From Acidobacteriota bacterium (GTDB lineage Bacteria; Acidobacteriota; Holophagae; Holophagales; Holophagaceae): a stretch of DNA of 59,387 nucleotides. The stretch lies in contig JACPYP010000026.1 of NCBI GenBank assembly GCA_016195985.1, forward strand, positions 1 to 59,387, read 5' to 3'. Positions within the stretch are counted from its first letter, which is position 1. Each line of letters opens with the position of its first letter. This document shows positions 9,173-16,750 of the stretch, piece after piece. The position numbers were made by a program, and so were the translations under genes. Below the pieces are notes generated by a model that was not told where the DNA came from, searched no databases, and worked only from the letters and a program-made list of their open reading frames with translations.

Positions 9173-10585
9173 ATGAACCCAGCCCGGGCCCTTCTGGTGG
9201 ACGACGATCCCACGATTCTCGAGGTGGTGGGCACCCTGCTGTCCCGCCATGGCCACGAAGTGGTGGGTACCGGCTCCGGCTTGAGAGGCGCGCAATTCCT
9301 GCGGGGCGAACATTTCGACCTGGCCGTCGTGGATCTCATGCTGCCGGATCTCAGCGGTCTGGAACTGGCCCGCCAGGCCGTGGCCAAGCCGGACACGGTG
9401 GTGGTGGTGCTGTCCGGATCCACCTCCGTGGAAACGGCCCTCCAGGCCATGAAGATGGGCATCTACGACTACGTGCCCAAGCCCTTCCGCACCGAGGAGC
9501 TGGAACACACCCTTCTGCGCGCCATCGAGAAATCGCAACTGAACCAGGAGAACAAGCGGCTTCGCGAACAGATTCAGGGACAGACGCCGGGACCGCAGAT
9601 GGTGGGCCGTTCGGAGGTCTGGCAGAACCTCCAGGCACTCCTGAGGCGGGTGGCTCCTTCGCCTTCCACGGTGCTGATCACCGGGCCTTCCGGCACCGGC
9701 AAGGAGCTGGCGGCCAAGGCCATCCACCAGTGGAGCCCCCGGGCCCGGGGCCCCTTTGTGCCCATCCACTGCGGGGCCATTCCCGAAAACCTGCTGGAGG
9801 ACGAGCTCTTCGGCCACGTGCGCGGCGCCTACACGGACGCGCGCACGGACCGGCCCGGGCGGTTCCAGCAGGCGGAGGGCGGCACCCTCTTCCTGGATGA
9901 GATCGGAACCATGCCCCTGAACCTGCAGGTGAAGCTGCTGCGGGTCATCCAGGAACGGGAGTTCACGCCCCTGGGTTCCACCCGCACCCTGAAGGCGGAT
10001 TTCCGCCTGCTGGCGGCCACCAATGAGGACCTGGCCAGCCTGGTGGAGCAGAAGCGTTTCCGCGAAGACCTTTTCTACCGCCTCAACGTGATCCCCATCC
10101 AATTGCATCCGCTGAGGGACCATCCCCAGGACATCCCTGTGCTGGTGGCCCACTTCGCCCGCAAATTCGCACGGGAGCTGGGCCAGCCCCTCAAGCAGGT
10201 GGAGCCGGCGGCGCTGCAGGCCCTGGAGGCCTACGGCTGGCCCGGCAATGTGCGCGAACTGGAGAACGCCGTGGAGCGGGCCATGGCCCTTGGTTCCGAT
10301 CCCGAGCGGCTGCTGCTGCAGGATCTGCCAGCGCCCATTGCCGGGGTGCTGCCTTCCGTGGCCTTTCCCCGGCTGCCCCAGGATCAGGATCTGGGACGCT
10401 TCTTGGAAGGGCTGGAGCGCCATCTGATTTTGGAATCGCTCCAGGCCACCGGTTGGAACAAGAGCGAGACCTCCCGGCGCCTCGGCATGCGCCGGACCAC
10501 CCTCCTCCACCGGCTGCGGGCCCTCAACATCCCGCTGGATCCCATGGGCGAGGCCGAATCCACCCTGGCCCGAGAGGTGCCCTGA
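9173..10585 (+). CDS. Sigma-54-dependent response regulator, NtrC family
   Basis: A 470-residue two-component regulator. The receiver domain (about 1-120) has DDDP and a phosphoacceptor Asp in [12 protein letters not shown]. The AAA+ domain (about 140-370) has Walker A GPSGTGKE, Walker [11 protein letters not shown] and the arginine-finger region [12 protein letters not shown]. The sigma-54 contact loop reads GAYTDA rather than GAFTGA. The C-terminal Fis-type helix-turn-helix contains [20 protein letters not shown]. No histidine kinase lies in the window. The downstream secreted-protein gene overlaps its stop (TGATG). It is divergent from comEC, so it might influence that promoter, but this is speculative. 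Confidence 0.93.
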   Translation: MNPARALLVDDDPTILEVVGTLLSRHGHEVVGTGSGLRGAQFLRGEHFDLAVVDLMLPDLSGLELARQAVAKPDTVVVVLSGSTSVETALQAMKMGIYDYVPKPFRTEELEHTLLRAIEKSQLNQENKRLREQIQGQTPGPQMVGRSEVWQNLQALLRRVAPSPSTVLITGPSGTGKELAAKAIHQWSPRARGPFVPIHCGAIPENLLEDELFGHVRGAYTDARTDRPGRFQQAEGGTLFLDEIGTMPLNLQVKLLRVIQEREFTPLGSTRTLKADFRLLAATNEDLASLVEQKRFREDLFYRLNVIPIQLHPLRDHPQDIPVLVAHFARKFARELGQPLKQVEPAALQALEAYGWPGNVRELENAVERAMALGSDPERLLLQDLPAPIAGVLPSVAFPRLPQDQDLGRFLEGLERHLILESLQATGWNKSETSRRLGMRRTTLLHRLRALNIPLDPMGEAESTLAREVP

Positions 10586-11253
10586 TGCGCGTTCCCGCCC
10601 AGCCGGTGCTGGCCCTGCTGCTGGCCTGCGGGCCGCTGGCGGCCTGGTCTCCCAAGGTGCACGAAGCCCAGACGGCCAAGGCCATTCGCTTGCTGCCGCG
10701 CCGCATGGCGGCCTTTCTCAGGGCCCACCCGGAGGCGCTGCTGGAAGGCGCCCGTGGGGTGGCCAACGATCAGCCGCCCACGGTGGAGCAGGTGGAGGCC
10801 CAATTCCGGACGGTGCTCCGCCTGAGCGAGGAGCGCCGCCGCCCGGAAGACATCGTCCGCGACCTCGGCGTGCTGGCCCATCAGGTGCAGCTGTTGACGG
10901 ATCCTTCCGCCATGGAAGGCATCAGCCCGCTCCGGGAGAATTTTGAGGCCTACGCCGACGAGCACATGGCCCACCTGCTGGTGTCCAGGGAGCCCTATTG
11001 GGCGGCCACGGGCGGCCTGGATCCCAGGCCTCGCCTGAACCAGTTCCTGGCGGTCAAACAGGAACGCAACCTCCGCCTGAAAGCCCATTTCGACGAAACG
11101 ACCGGCCGCCGCATCGGCGTTTGGGACGATCTGTCGGTGCCCTTCGCCCAGATGCAGCTGGCCTTCTCCAATGGCGTGCATGCCACCGCCAACCTTTGGA
11201 TCCTGCTTTGGCGCGCGGCGGGCGACCAATGGGAGATCCCCGGCGGATCCTGA
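10585..11253 (+). CDS. Secreted protein resembling the S1/P1 nuclease-zinc phospholipase C fold
   Basis: A 222-residue protein with a signal peptide ([20 protein letters not shown]) whose predicted mature form starts near WSPKVHEAQTAKA. A mature N-terminal Trp with a nearby His, mostly helical content, and an internal GVLAHQVQLLTDPSA recall zinc-dependent phospholipase C/S1-P1 nucleases, where Trp1, His and Asp bind zinc. Too few ligands are recognisable to claim activity. The ATG overlaps the stop of the preceding response regulator, so the two are co-translated. The next gene, 86 bp downstream, is the pseudokinase-TonB protein. The fold is a moderate-confidence guess. Confidence 0.6.
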   Translation: MRVPAQPVLALLLACGPLAAWSPKVHEAQTAKAIRLLPRRMAAFLRAHPEALLEGARGVANDQPPTVEQVEAQFRTVLRLSEERRRPEDIVRDLGVLAHQVQLLTDPSAMEGISPLRENFEAYADEHMAHLLVSREPYWAATGGLDPRPRLNQFLAVKQERNLRLKAHFDETTGRRIGVWDDLSVPFAQMQLAFSNGVHATANLWILLWRAAGDQWEIPGGS

Positions 11254-11339
11254 TCACACTCCGGGCGATGGCTGACTGGGGCACTAGGCGAAACACGACT
11301 TTCGGGATATCTTTCCAAGCATTCCCTTTGGAGATGGAC

Positions 11340-13148
11340 ATGGGCACCTATTCCCGCCTCGGGTCCTACCTGCTGGCTTCTGAGCTGGCCAGCGACCCTT
11401 CCGGTGCTGTGCATCGCGCGGTGGTCATCACCGGCAACAGCTTCGACCGTCATGTCCTGGTGAAGACCTTTTCCGAAGAGCTCTTCCATGCCGGCCTGAA
11501 CACCCGTCTGGCGGAAGCGGGCCGCGTGGTGCCCCTGTTGGGCGGCGCCCGCATTTTCGGCCTCGGCTACCGGATCGAAGGCGGGAAGACGCCGCATGTG
11601 GCCTGGGACTACGTTCCCGGCCGCAGCCTCGCCCAGCTCATCGACAAGGCACGGCAGGAGCAGATCCCCTTCGGCGTGGATCACGCTCTCACGGTGATCC
11701 AGGGCGTGGCCCAGGGCATCGTGCAGCTGCACGCCAAGGGCGTGAACCACGGCGTGCTCAGCCCCCACAGCGTGTGGGTGAGTTTCGAAGGCGCCACCCA
11801 GATCGTGGATGCGCCCTATGCCGCCATCATCAAGAGCCTGCTGGCCAAGGCGCCCGCCGCCAAGCAGAAGCTGGCTGCCTACCTTCAGATGCCCGAGGCC
11901 GCCCCGCTTCAACAGGATCTCTTCGCCTTGGGCGCCGTGCTGTACGAACTGCTCACGTTTGAGCGCCTGCCGGTGGGCGGCGATCTGGAGGCGGCCCTGG
12001 ACCGCGCCACCCTGAAGGCCGCCCAGGAAGATGCGCCCCTGCCGGCGGAGATCCGGGCCTTCCTGGGGCGGCTGCTGCTGAACCGCCAGCCCTTCGCCAC
12101 CACGGAAGCCTTCAACGCGGAACTGGAGCGCGTGCTCTACGACGGGGAGTACAGCCCCACCACCTTCAACATGGCCTTCTTCATGCACACGCTGTTCCGG
12201 GAGGAGAACGACCGGGACGCCACTGCCATGAAGACGGAGCAGGGGGACAACTACATCGCCTACACCGCCGCCGGCGAGACGCTGCGCAGCGGCGCCACGC
12301 GGGTGGAGCACATCGACGGCCATGAGGAATCCCAGGCCAGCCAGAAGAATTCCACGCTGCTCATCGGCGGTGGTTTGGCGGCGGTGGTGATCCTGGGCCT
12401 GGGCTACATCTTCTTCGGCAGGCCCAAGATTGATCCGGCCATGCAGAAGCAGCTGGCGGAACTGCAGCTGCTGAAAGTGCAGATCGAGCAGCAGAAGTCG
12501 GATCTCGACGCCAAGGCCAAGGCGGAGGCGGACAAGACGGTTCTGCTGCAGAAGCAGCTGGCCGAAACCAAGTCCGTCGAAGAGAAGGTCCGGATCCAGA
12601 AACAGCTGGAAGAAGCCCAGCAGCGCAAGCAGGAATTGGAACGGCAGCAGAAGCTGAACGAGCAGCGGCTCGCCGAGCAGCGGCAGAACGAGCAGCGGCT
12701 GGCCGAACAGAAGAAGGCCGCGGAAACCAAGGCGGCCGCGCTGCCGCCGCCGCCGGCCCCGGAGATCCCCAAGCCGCAGCCCATGCAGGAGGCCCCCAAG
12801 CCCGCCATTCCGACGCCCTCTCCGGTGCAGGCCGCCCCTTCGGCTGCCGCCGCCGTCCTCGAACCGGCCCGCATGCGCAGCCAGGCACCCCCGGCCTATC
12901 CCTTGCGCGCCACCCAGCTCCGCTGGGAGATGAATGTCGACCACTTCGTCCGCCTGAAAGTCTTCGTGGGCGAGCAGGGGCAGCCGCTCAAGGTCTCCGT
13001 GGTCGAAGGCGTGGCCGGAGCCTACGGTTTCGACGAAGCCGCCATCGATGCCGCCAACAAGTCCACGTTTTCTCCGGCCACCCGCGACGGCAAGCCGGTC
13101 CGGGGATGGACCTCCGAGATCGTCTACAAGTTCCAGCGAAGGCGCTGA
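11340..13148 (+). CDS. Membrane-anchored pseudokinase fused to coiled coil and TonB C-terminal domain
   Basis: A 602-residue protein. Residues 1-270 resemble a Ser/Thr kinase: a Lys in VLVKTF (42), an HRD-loop position reading VNHGVLSPHSVWV (135-147) with the catalytic Asp replaced, DFG replaced by DAP (157-159), and an intact helix-F segment QQDLFALGAVLYELLT. A single transmembrane helix lies at about 339-359. A Gln/Glu/Lys-rich coiled coil (365-480) and a Pro-rich stretch follow. The C-terminal 90 residues match the TonB/energy-transducing domain (LRWEMNVDHFVRLKVFVGEQ). The ATG at 11340 has ggag 6 nt upstream; ATG 11334 is possible. Cytoplasmic pseudokinase and periplasmic TonB-like domain are inferred topology. 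Confidence 0.85.
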   Translation: MGTYSRLGSYLLASELASDPSGAVHRAVVITGNSFDRHVLVKTFSEELFHAGLNTRLAEAGRVVPLLGGARIFGLGYRIEGGKTPHVAWDYVPGRSLAQLIDKARQEQIPFGVDHALTVIQGVAQGIVQLHAKGVNHGVLSPHSVWVSFEGATQIVDAPYAAIIKSLLAKAPAAKQKLAAYLQMPEAAPLQQDLFALGAVLYELLTFERLPVGGDLEAALDRATLKAAQEDAPLPAEIRAFLGRLLLNRQPFATTEAFNAELERVLYDGEYSPTTFNMAFFMHTLFREENDRDATAMKTEQGDNYIAYTAAGETLRSGATRVEHIDGHEESQASQKNSTLLIGGGLAAVVILGLGYIFFGRPKIDPAMQKQLAELQLLKVQIEQQKSDLDAKAKAEADKTVLLQKQLAETKSVEEKVRIQKQLEEAQQRKQELERQQKLNEQRLAEQRQNEQRLAEQKKAAETKAAALPPPPAPEIPKPQPMQEAPKPAIPTPSPVQAAPSAAAAVLEPARMRSQAPPAYPLRATQLRWEMNVDHFVRLKVFVGEQGQPLKVSVVEGVAGAYGFDEAAIDAANKSTFSPATRDGKPVRGWTSEIVYKFQRRR

Positions 13149-13162
13149 GTTCCGCCGCCTCG

Positions 13163-13187
13163 AAGGGCCGCCTCAGGGCGGCCCTTT
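13163..13187. terminator. Probable bidirectional terminator
   Basis: A ten-bp perfect stem (13163-13172 with 13177-13186) with a four-base loop sits between the convergent pseudokinase-TonB gene and rnhA. The T tract is short on the plus strand. Confidence 0.6.
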
Positions 13188-13630
13188 CAGTTCAGGGCCT
13201 GCGCCGCCGCGCTGGCCAGCTGGTCCACGCGTTCGTTCTCGGCGTGGCCGGCATGTCCCTTGACCCAGCGGGCCTCCACCATGTGCCGCGCCAGCTGGGC
13301 ATCCAGGGCCTGCCATAGATCCGCGTTCAGCACAGGCTTGCCGTCGGCCTTCTTCCAGCCGCGGCGCTTCCAGTCCTTCAGCCAGGAGGTGATGCCCTTC
13401 ACCACGTATTGGCTGTCGCTCTGCAGCAGCACCTGGCAGGGCTTGGTGAGAGCTTCCAGGCCGCGGATGGCGGCCGTGAGCTCCATGCGGTTGTTGGTGG
13501 TGTCGGCTTCGGAGCCGGAGCCTTCCTTCTCCTGGATGCCGGTGGCGAGGTGCACCCGCAGCAGGTACCCCCAGCCACCGGGGCCGGGATTGCCCAGGCA
13601 GGCGCCATCGCAGTAGAGCTCGATCTTCAT
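13187..13630 (-). CDS. rnhA: Ribonuclease HI
   Basis: Degrades RNA in RNA-DNA hybrids (R-loops, primers). The 147 residues are normal for bacterial RNase HI. The catalytic acidic residues lie in [16 protein letters not shown] (Asp8), [10 protein letters not shown] (Glu), [12 protein letters not shown] (Asp) and NERVDQLA (Asp), with the basic handle region [15 protein letters not shown] present. The ATG overlaps the stop of the upstream lysine aminotransferase gene (ATGA), so the two are translationally coupled. Confidence 0.97.
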   Translation of the reverse strand: MKIELYCDGACLGNPGPGGWGYLLRVHLATGIQEKEGSGSEADTTNNRMELTAAIRGLEALTKPCQVLLQSDSQYVVKGITSWLKDWKRRGWKKADGKPVLNADLWQALDAQLARHMVEARWVKGHAGHAENERVDQLASAAAQALN

Positions 13631-14967
13631 CCCACCAGGGTAGGCGATGTGGCGGCGACTTCGGAAACGGCTTTGCGGAGTAATTCCACGCCGAGGTCGA
13701 GATCCTCGGTGCGCAGGTTCATGGCCGGGCGGAAGCGCAGGCCCTGCGTGCCCGAGGAAAGGATCATCATGCCCAGATCATGGCCCTTGGCCACCACGGC
13801 GTCGCGCAGCTGCGGCGTGGCGAGGTCCAGGGCGCAGAGCAGGCCGCGCCCGCGGGGATTCGAGGTGTGCCCGGGGAAGTCCCGCTGGATCTCCCGCAGG
13901 CCCTTGAGCAGGCGCGCTCCCTGCATGACGCCATGCTCCAGCAGGTTTTCCTCCCGGATGACCTCGATGATGCGGGTGCCGCGCACCATGTCCACCAGGT
14001 TGCCGCCCCAGGTGCTGTTGATGCGGCTCGGCACCTTGAAGACGCTGTCCACGTCATCCAGGCGCGGGCCCGCCGCGATGCCGCAGGTCTGCGTTTTCTT
14101 GCCGAAGGCGATGATGTCGGGCCGCACGTCGAACCACTGGTGTCCCCACCATTTGCCTGTGGCGCCAAAACCCGTCTGCACTTCGTCGAAGATGAGCAGG
14201 AATTCGTGCCGATCCGCCAGTTCCCTCAGCTTGCGCAGGAACTCGCCGCGGAAGTGGTTGTCGCCTCCCTCGGCCTGGATGGGTTCGATGATGAGGCAGG
14301 CGATGTCGTCAGGGTTCTGGGCCACGGCGGCTTCGATGGCGGCGACGGCCTCGGCTTCCGCCACTTCGGCCTTGGCCAGATCCACCGGGAAGGTCAGCTT
14401 GGGATTGGGGATGCGGGGCCAGGGGAACTTGGGGAAGTACTGGTGTTTGCGGGGATCGGCGGTGTTGGTGAGGCTCAGGGTGTAGCCGCTGCGGCCATGG
14501 AAGGCTTCGCGGAAGTGGATGACCTGTGAACCCTTCTCGCCCTTGCCCGCCGCCAGATTCTTGCGCACCTTCCAGTCGAATGCGGCCTTCAGCGCGTTCT
14601 CCACAGCCAGGGCGCCGCCATCCACCCAGAAGAGGTGGGGGAGGTAGTCGGGCGTCACATGGGTGCCGAAGGCTTCCACCCATTCCGCGAAGGCGGTGGT
14701 GTAGATGTCCGAGTTGGCGGGCTTGTTGACGGCGATCTCGCCCAGGCGCCGCACGAAGGCCGCCTCCCTCAGGCGCGGATGGTTGTGCCCCAGCGGGGCC
14801 GTGGCGAAGAAGGTGTAGAAATCGAGGTAACTCCGGCCGTCGCGGGCATCCACGATCCATGAGCCGTGGGACTTCTCCAGGTCCATGACCAGATGGAAGC
14901 CGTCCACCAGCATGTGGCGGCCAAGGGTGTCGAAAACGGACATCGGATCGATGTTGGGACAAACCAT
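13627..14967 (-). CDS. lat: L-lysine 6-transaminase (lysine epsilon-aminotransferase)
   Basis: A class III PLP aminotransferase of 446 residues that moves the epsilon-amino group of lysine to 2-oxoglutarate, giving 2-aminoadipate semialdehyde/piperideine-6-carboxylate for lysine catabolism or osmolyte/antibiotic routes. Family features include [53 protein letters not shown] with the PLP-binding Asp, and the Schiff-base Lys in [12 protein letters not shown]. The N-terminal [20 protein letters not shown] is typical of Lat rather than ornithine aminotransferases. It is the upstream gene of a two-gene unit with rnhA and is divergent from moaE (56 bp apart). Confidence 0.92.
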   Translation of the reverse strand: MVCPNIDPMSVFDTLGRHMLVDGFHLVMDLEKSHGSWIVDARDGRSYLDFYTFFATAPLGHNHPRLREAAFVRRLGEIAVNKPANSDIYTTAFAEWVEAFGTHVTPDYLPHLFWVDGGALAVENALKAAFDWKVRKNLAAGKGEKGSQVIHFREAFHGRSGYTLSLTNTADPRKHQYFPKFPWPRIPNPKLTFPVDLAKAEVAEAEAVAAIEAAVAQNPDDIACLIIEPIQAEGGDNHFRGEFLRKLRELADRHEFLLIFDEVQTGFGATGKWWGHQWFDVRPDIIAFGKKTQTCGIAAGPRLDDVDSVFKVPSRINSTWGGNLVDMVRGTRIIEVIREENLLEHGVMQGARLLKGLREIQRDFPGHTSNPRGRGLLCALDLATPQLRDAVVAKGHDLGMMILSSGTQGLRFRPAMNLRTEDLDLGVELLRKAVSEVAATSPTLVG

Positions 14968-15023
14968 GTTTGAACCTCGGGAATGCCGGCCAGTGTATGG
15001 TTGGATCTGGAAGGGAGGAACGG

Positions 15024-15458
15024 ATGATTCCCTGGATTTCGGTTCAGGACGCGCCTTTGGATGCGATGGGTTTACGAAGTGTCATGGAAGATCCCCATGC
15101 CGGGGCCCTGGTGCTCTTCGAAGGCCGGGCCCGGGACCATCACGAAGGCCGTCCCGTGCTGCAGCTGGCCTACGAGGCCTACGCGCCCATGGCCGAAAAG
15201 GAGCTGAACCTCCTGCGGGAGAAGGCCATCGAGCGCTACGGCCTCACCCGCTGCGCCATCCACCACCGCGTCGGCGTGGTGCCCCTCACGGAGGCCGCGG
15301 TCATTGTCGCCACCAGCAGCGCCCACCGCGCCGAAAGCTTCCAGGCCGCCGCCTGGATCATGGACGAGATCAAGCAGCGCGTGCCCATCTGGAAGCGCGA
15401 GCGCTACAAGGATGGAAGCGAGAGCTGGGTGGAGTGCACGCACCGGTTCCAGATGTAG
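15024..15458 (+). CDS. moaE: Molybdopterin synthase catalytic subunit MoaE
   Basis: Transfers sulfur from MoaD thiocarboxylate to precursor Z to make molybdopterin; 144 residues, normal size. Family motifs are ALVLFEGRARDHHEG, LAYEAYAPMAEKEL, HRVGVVPLTEAAVIVATSSA and the active-site block RVPIWKRERYKDGSESWV with the catalytic Lys. A gggagg site precedes the ATG at 15024; in-frame codons upstream lack such a site. No moaD, moaA or moaC is adjacent, so the rest of the pathway must be elsewhere. Confidence 0.95.
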   Translation: MIPWISVQDAPLDAMGLRSVMEDPHAGALVLFEGRARDHHEGRPVLQLAYEAYAPMAEKELNLLREKAIERYGLTRCAIHHRVGVVPLTEAAVIVATSSAHRAESFQAAAWIMDEIKQRVPIWKRERYKDGSESWVECTHRFQM

Positions 15459-15567
15459 GTCGGTTCTTAGACTTCAGTCTTCAGTTCGTCTGGCGGCGGC
15501 CTGCTTCTGGGTGGTTTGGGGCTGGAGCGACCGACCCACGCCCCGAGCCGCCCCCGGAGACTGTTGC

Positions 15568-15597
15568 TTGATTTTCGCCAAAAATTCGCCATACTTG
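15568..15597 (+). promoter_or_regulatory. Possible promoter-operator of imuB-dnaE2
   Basis: Two perfect copies of ttcgcca (15574-15580 and 15585-15591) are spaced 11 bp, about one helical turn. They lie between a weak -35-like ttgatt (15568-15573) and a poor -10-like tacttg (15592-15597). A direct repeat between promoter elements is what a repressor site would look like, and imuB-dnaE2 cassettes are usually LexA-controlled. The sequence is not a LexA box I recognise. Confidence 0.35.
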
Positions 15598-15617
15598 GAT
15601 CCCCTTTGGAGGTTCCG

Positions 15618-16748
15618 GTGCTGGCGATGTGGGTTCCTGAACTGCCGTTCCAGTTGGCCTGCGGCCGGGATGGGGCGCTGCGGGACCGGCCCCTGGCTTT
15701 CCTGAACCCCGAGAGTCCCCGGAGCCCCAGCCTCTGGTTCGTGAACCGCCTGAGCCGGGCCGAGGGATTGGCCCCGGGCATGCCCATGGATCGGGCCCTG
15801 CGGGCCGTGCCGAGCCTGCGGGTGTTGGATCCGGCGCCACAGATCTGGTGGGAGGCGCAGGGCAGCCTCGGCGGGTTCCTCCAGCACTGGACGCCCCAGG
15901 GCCAACTTGGGCGTCTGGGAGAAGCCCTGGTGGAACTCCAGGGCACCCAGCGGATTTTCGGTCCATTGGCTGACACCGCCGAGCGCATGCGGCGGGAGTT
16001 GAACGTTCAGCATGGGTGGACCAGCCACGGAGGCTTGTCCCTGAGCGCCACCGCGGCCCAGATCGCTGCCCGCGCCGAACACCATTTGGAACTGGTCACC
16101 GACGGAGCCGAGGCCGCCTTCCTGGCCCCCCAGCCTCTGCGGCGCCTGCCGGACCTGGCGCCCCGCCTGCGGGACCGTTTCCACCGCCTGGGACTGCGCT
16201 GCTTCGAGGATCTGCAGCCGGTGCCCCTGCCAGTGCTGGTGGAACTGACGAATCCCAAGCTGGCGCCGGATCTGCGGGCCCGGGTGCGCGGCGAGGACCG
16301 GCCCAGGCTGCCCTTGCTCACGGAGCGTCCCGGCCACGCGCGGCACAGCTGGCGCCTGCAGCCGCCCCGCCTGCCAGAGGATGTGGCCCTGGCGGCGCAC
16401 TGCCTGGACTGGCTCTGGTCCGATCCGAGGCATCCCCGGAAGCTGGTGTTGCGCTGGTGGGACGTGGATGGCGAACCCCACGGCTGGCGGGCGGCAGCGG
16501 AGGATCTCACCGCTCCGGCCCTGATCCTGGCCCGCCGCATCCAGCAGGCCTTCCTGGCGAAAGCCACCCGGCGTCTCCTGGTGCGGGAGGTGGAGCTGCG
16601 GCTGGCCTGGGGGCTGGGTCAGGAGCGGAGCCTCTTTCAGGATCCACTCCAACAGCGCCTGGATCGCCTTGAACCTGCGCTGGCCCGCCTCCGCCGCCGC
16701 TTTCCGGACAGATCCGTTCTGCCGGGGTGGGTGGGGCAGGGAGCCTGA
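15618..16748 (+). CDS. imuB: ImuB-like Y-family polymerase homologue
   Basis: A 376-residue protein related to the Y-family polymerase fold but without a recognisable catalytic acidic triad, as in ImuB, the mutasome hub that links the beta clamp to DnaE2 in error-prone translesion synthesis. Recognisable parts include WVPELPFQLACGRDGA, FVNRLSRAEGLAPGMPMDRA (typical Y-family opening), and the helix-hairpin-helix-like APQPLRRLPDLAPRLRDRF. It is shorter than many ImuB proteins (about 500). The GTG at 15618 is chosen because ttggagg lies 5 nt upstream; ATG 15627 is the alternative. dnaE2 starts 2 nt after its stop. No imuA is adjacent. Confidence 0.8.
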   Translation: MLAMWVPELPFQLACGRDGALRDRPLAFLNPESPRSPSLWFVNRLSRAEGLAPGMPMDRALRAVPSLRVLDPAPQIWWEAQGSLGGFLQHWTPQGQLGRLGEALVELQGTQRIFGPLADTAERMRRELNVQHGWTSHGGLSLSATAAQIAARAEHHLELVTDGAEAAFLAPQPLRRLPDLAPRLRDRFHRLGLRCFEDLQPVPLPVLVELTNPKLAPDLRARVRGEDRPRLPLLTERPGHARHSWRLQPPRLPEDVALAAHCLDWLWSDPRHPRKLVLRWWDVDGEPHGWRAAAEDLTAPALILARRIQQAFLAKATRRLLVREVELRLAWGLGQERSLFQDPLQQRLDRLEPALARLRRRFPDRSVLPGWVGQGA

Positions 16749-16750
16749 TC

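Noticed and set aside
9828-9845. GAYTDA in place of GAFTGA in the NtrC-type regulator, considered as loss of sigma-54 contact
   Set aside because: Walker motifs and arginine-finger region are intact and such variants occur in working activators, so loss of function is not supported.
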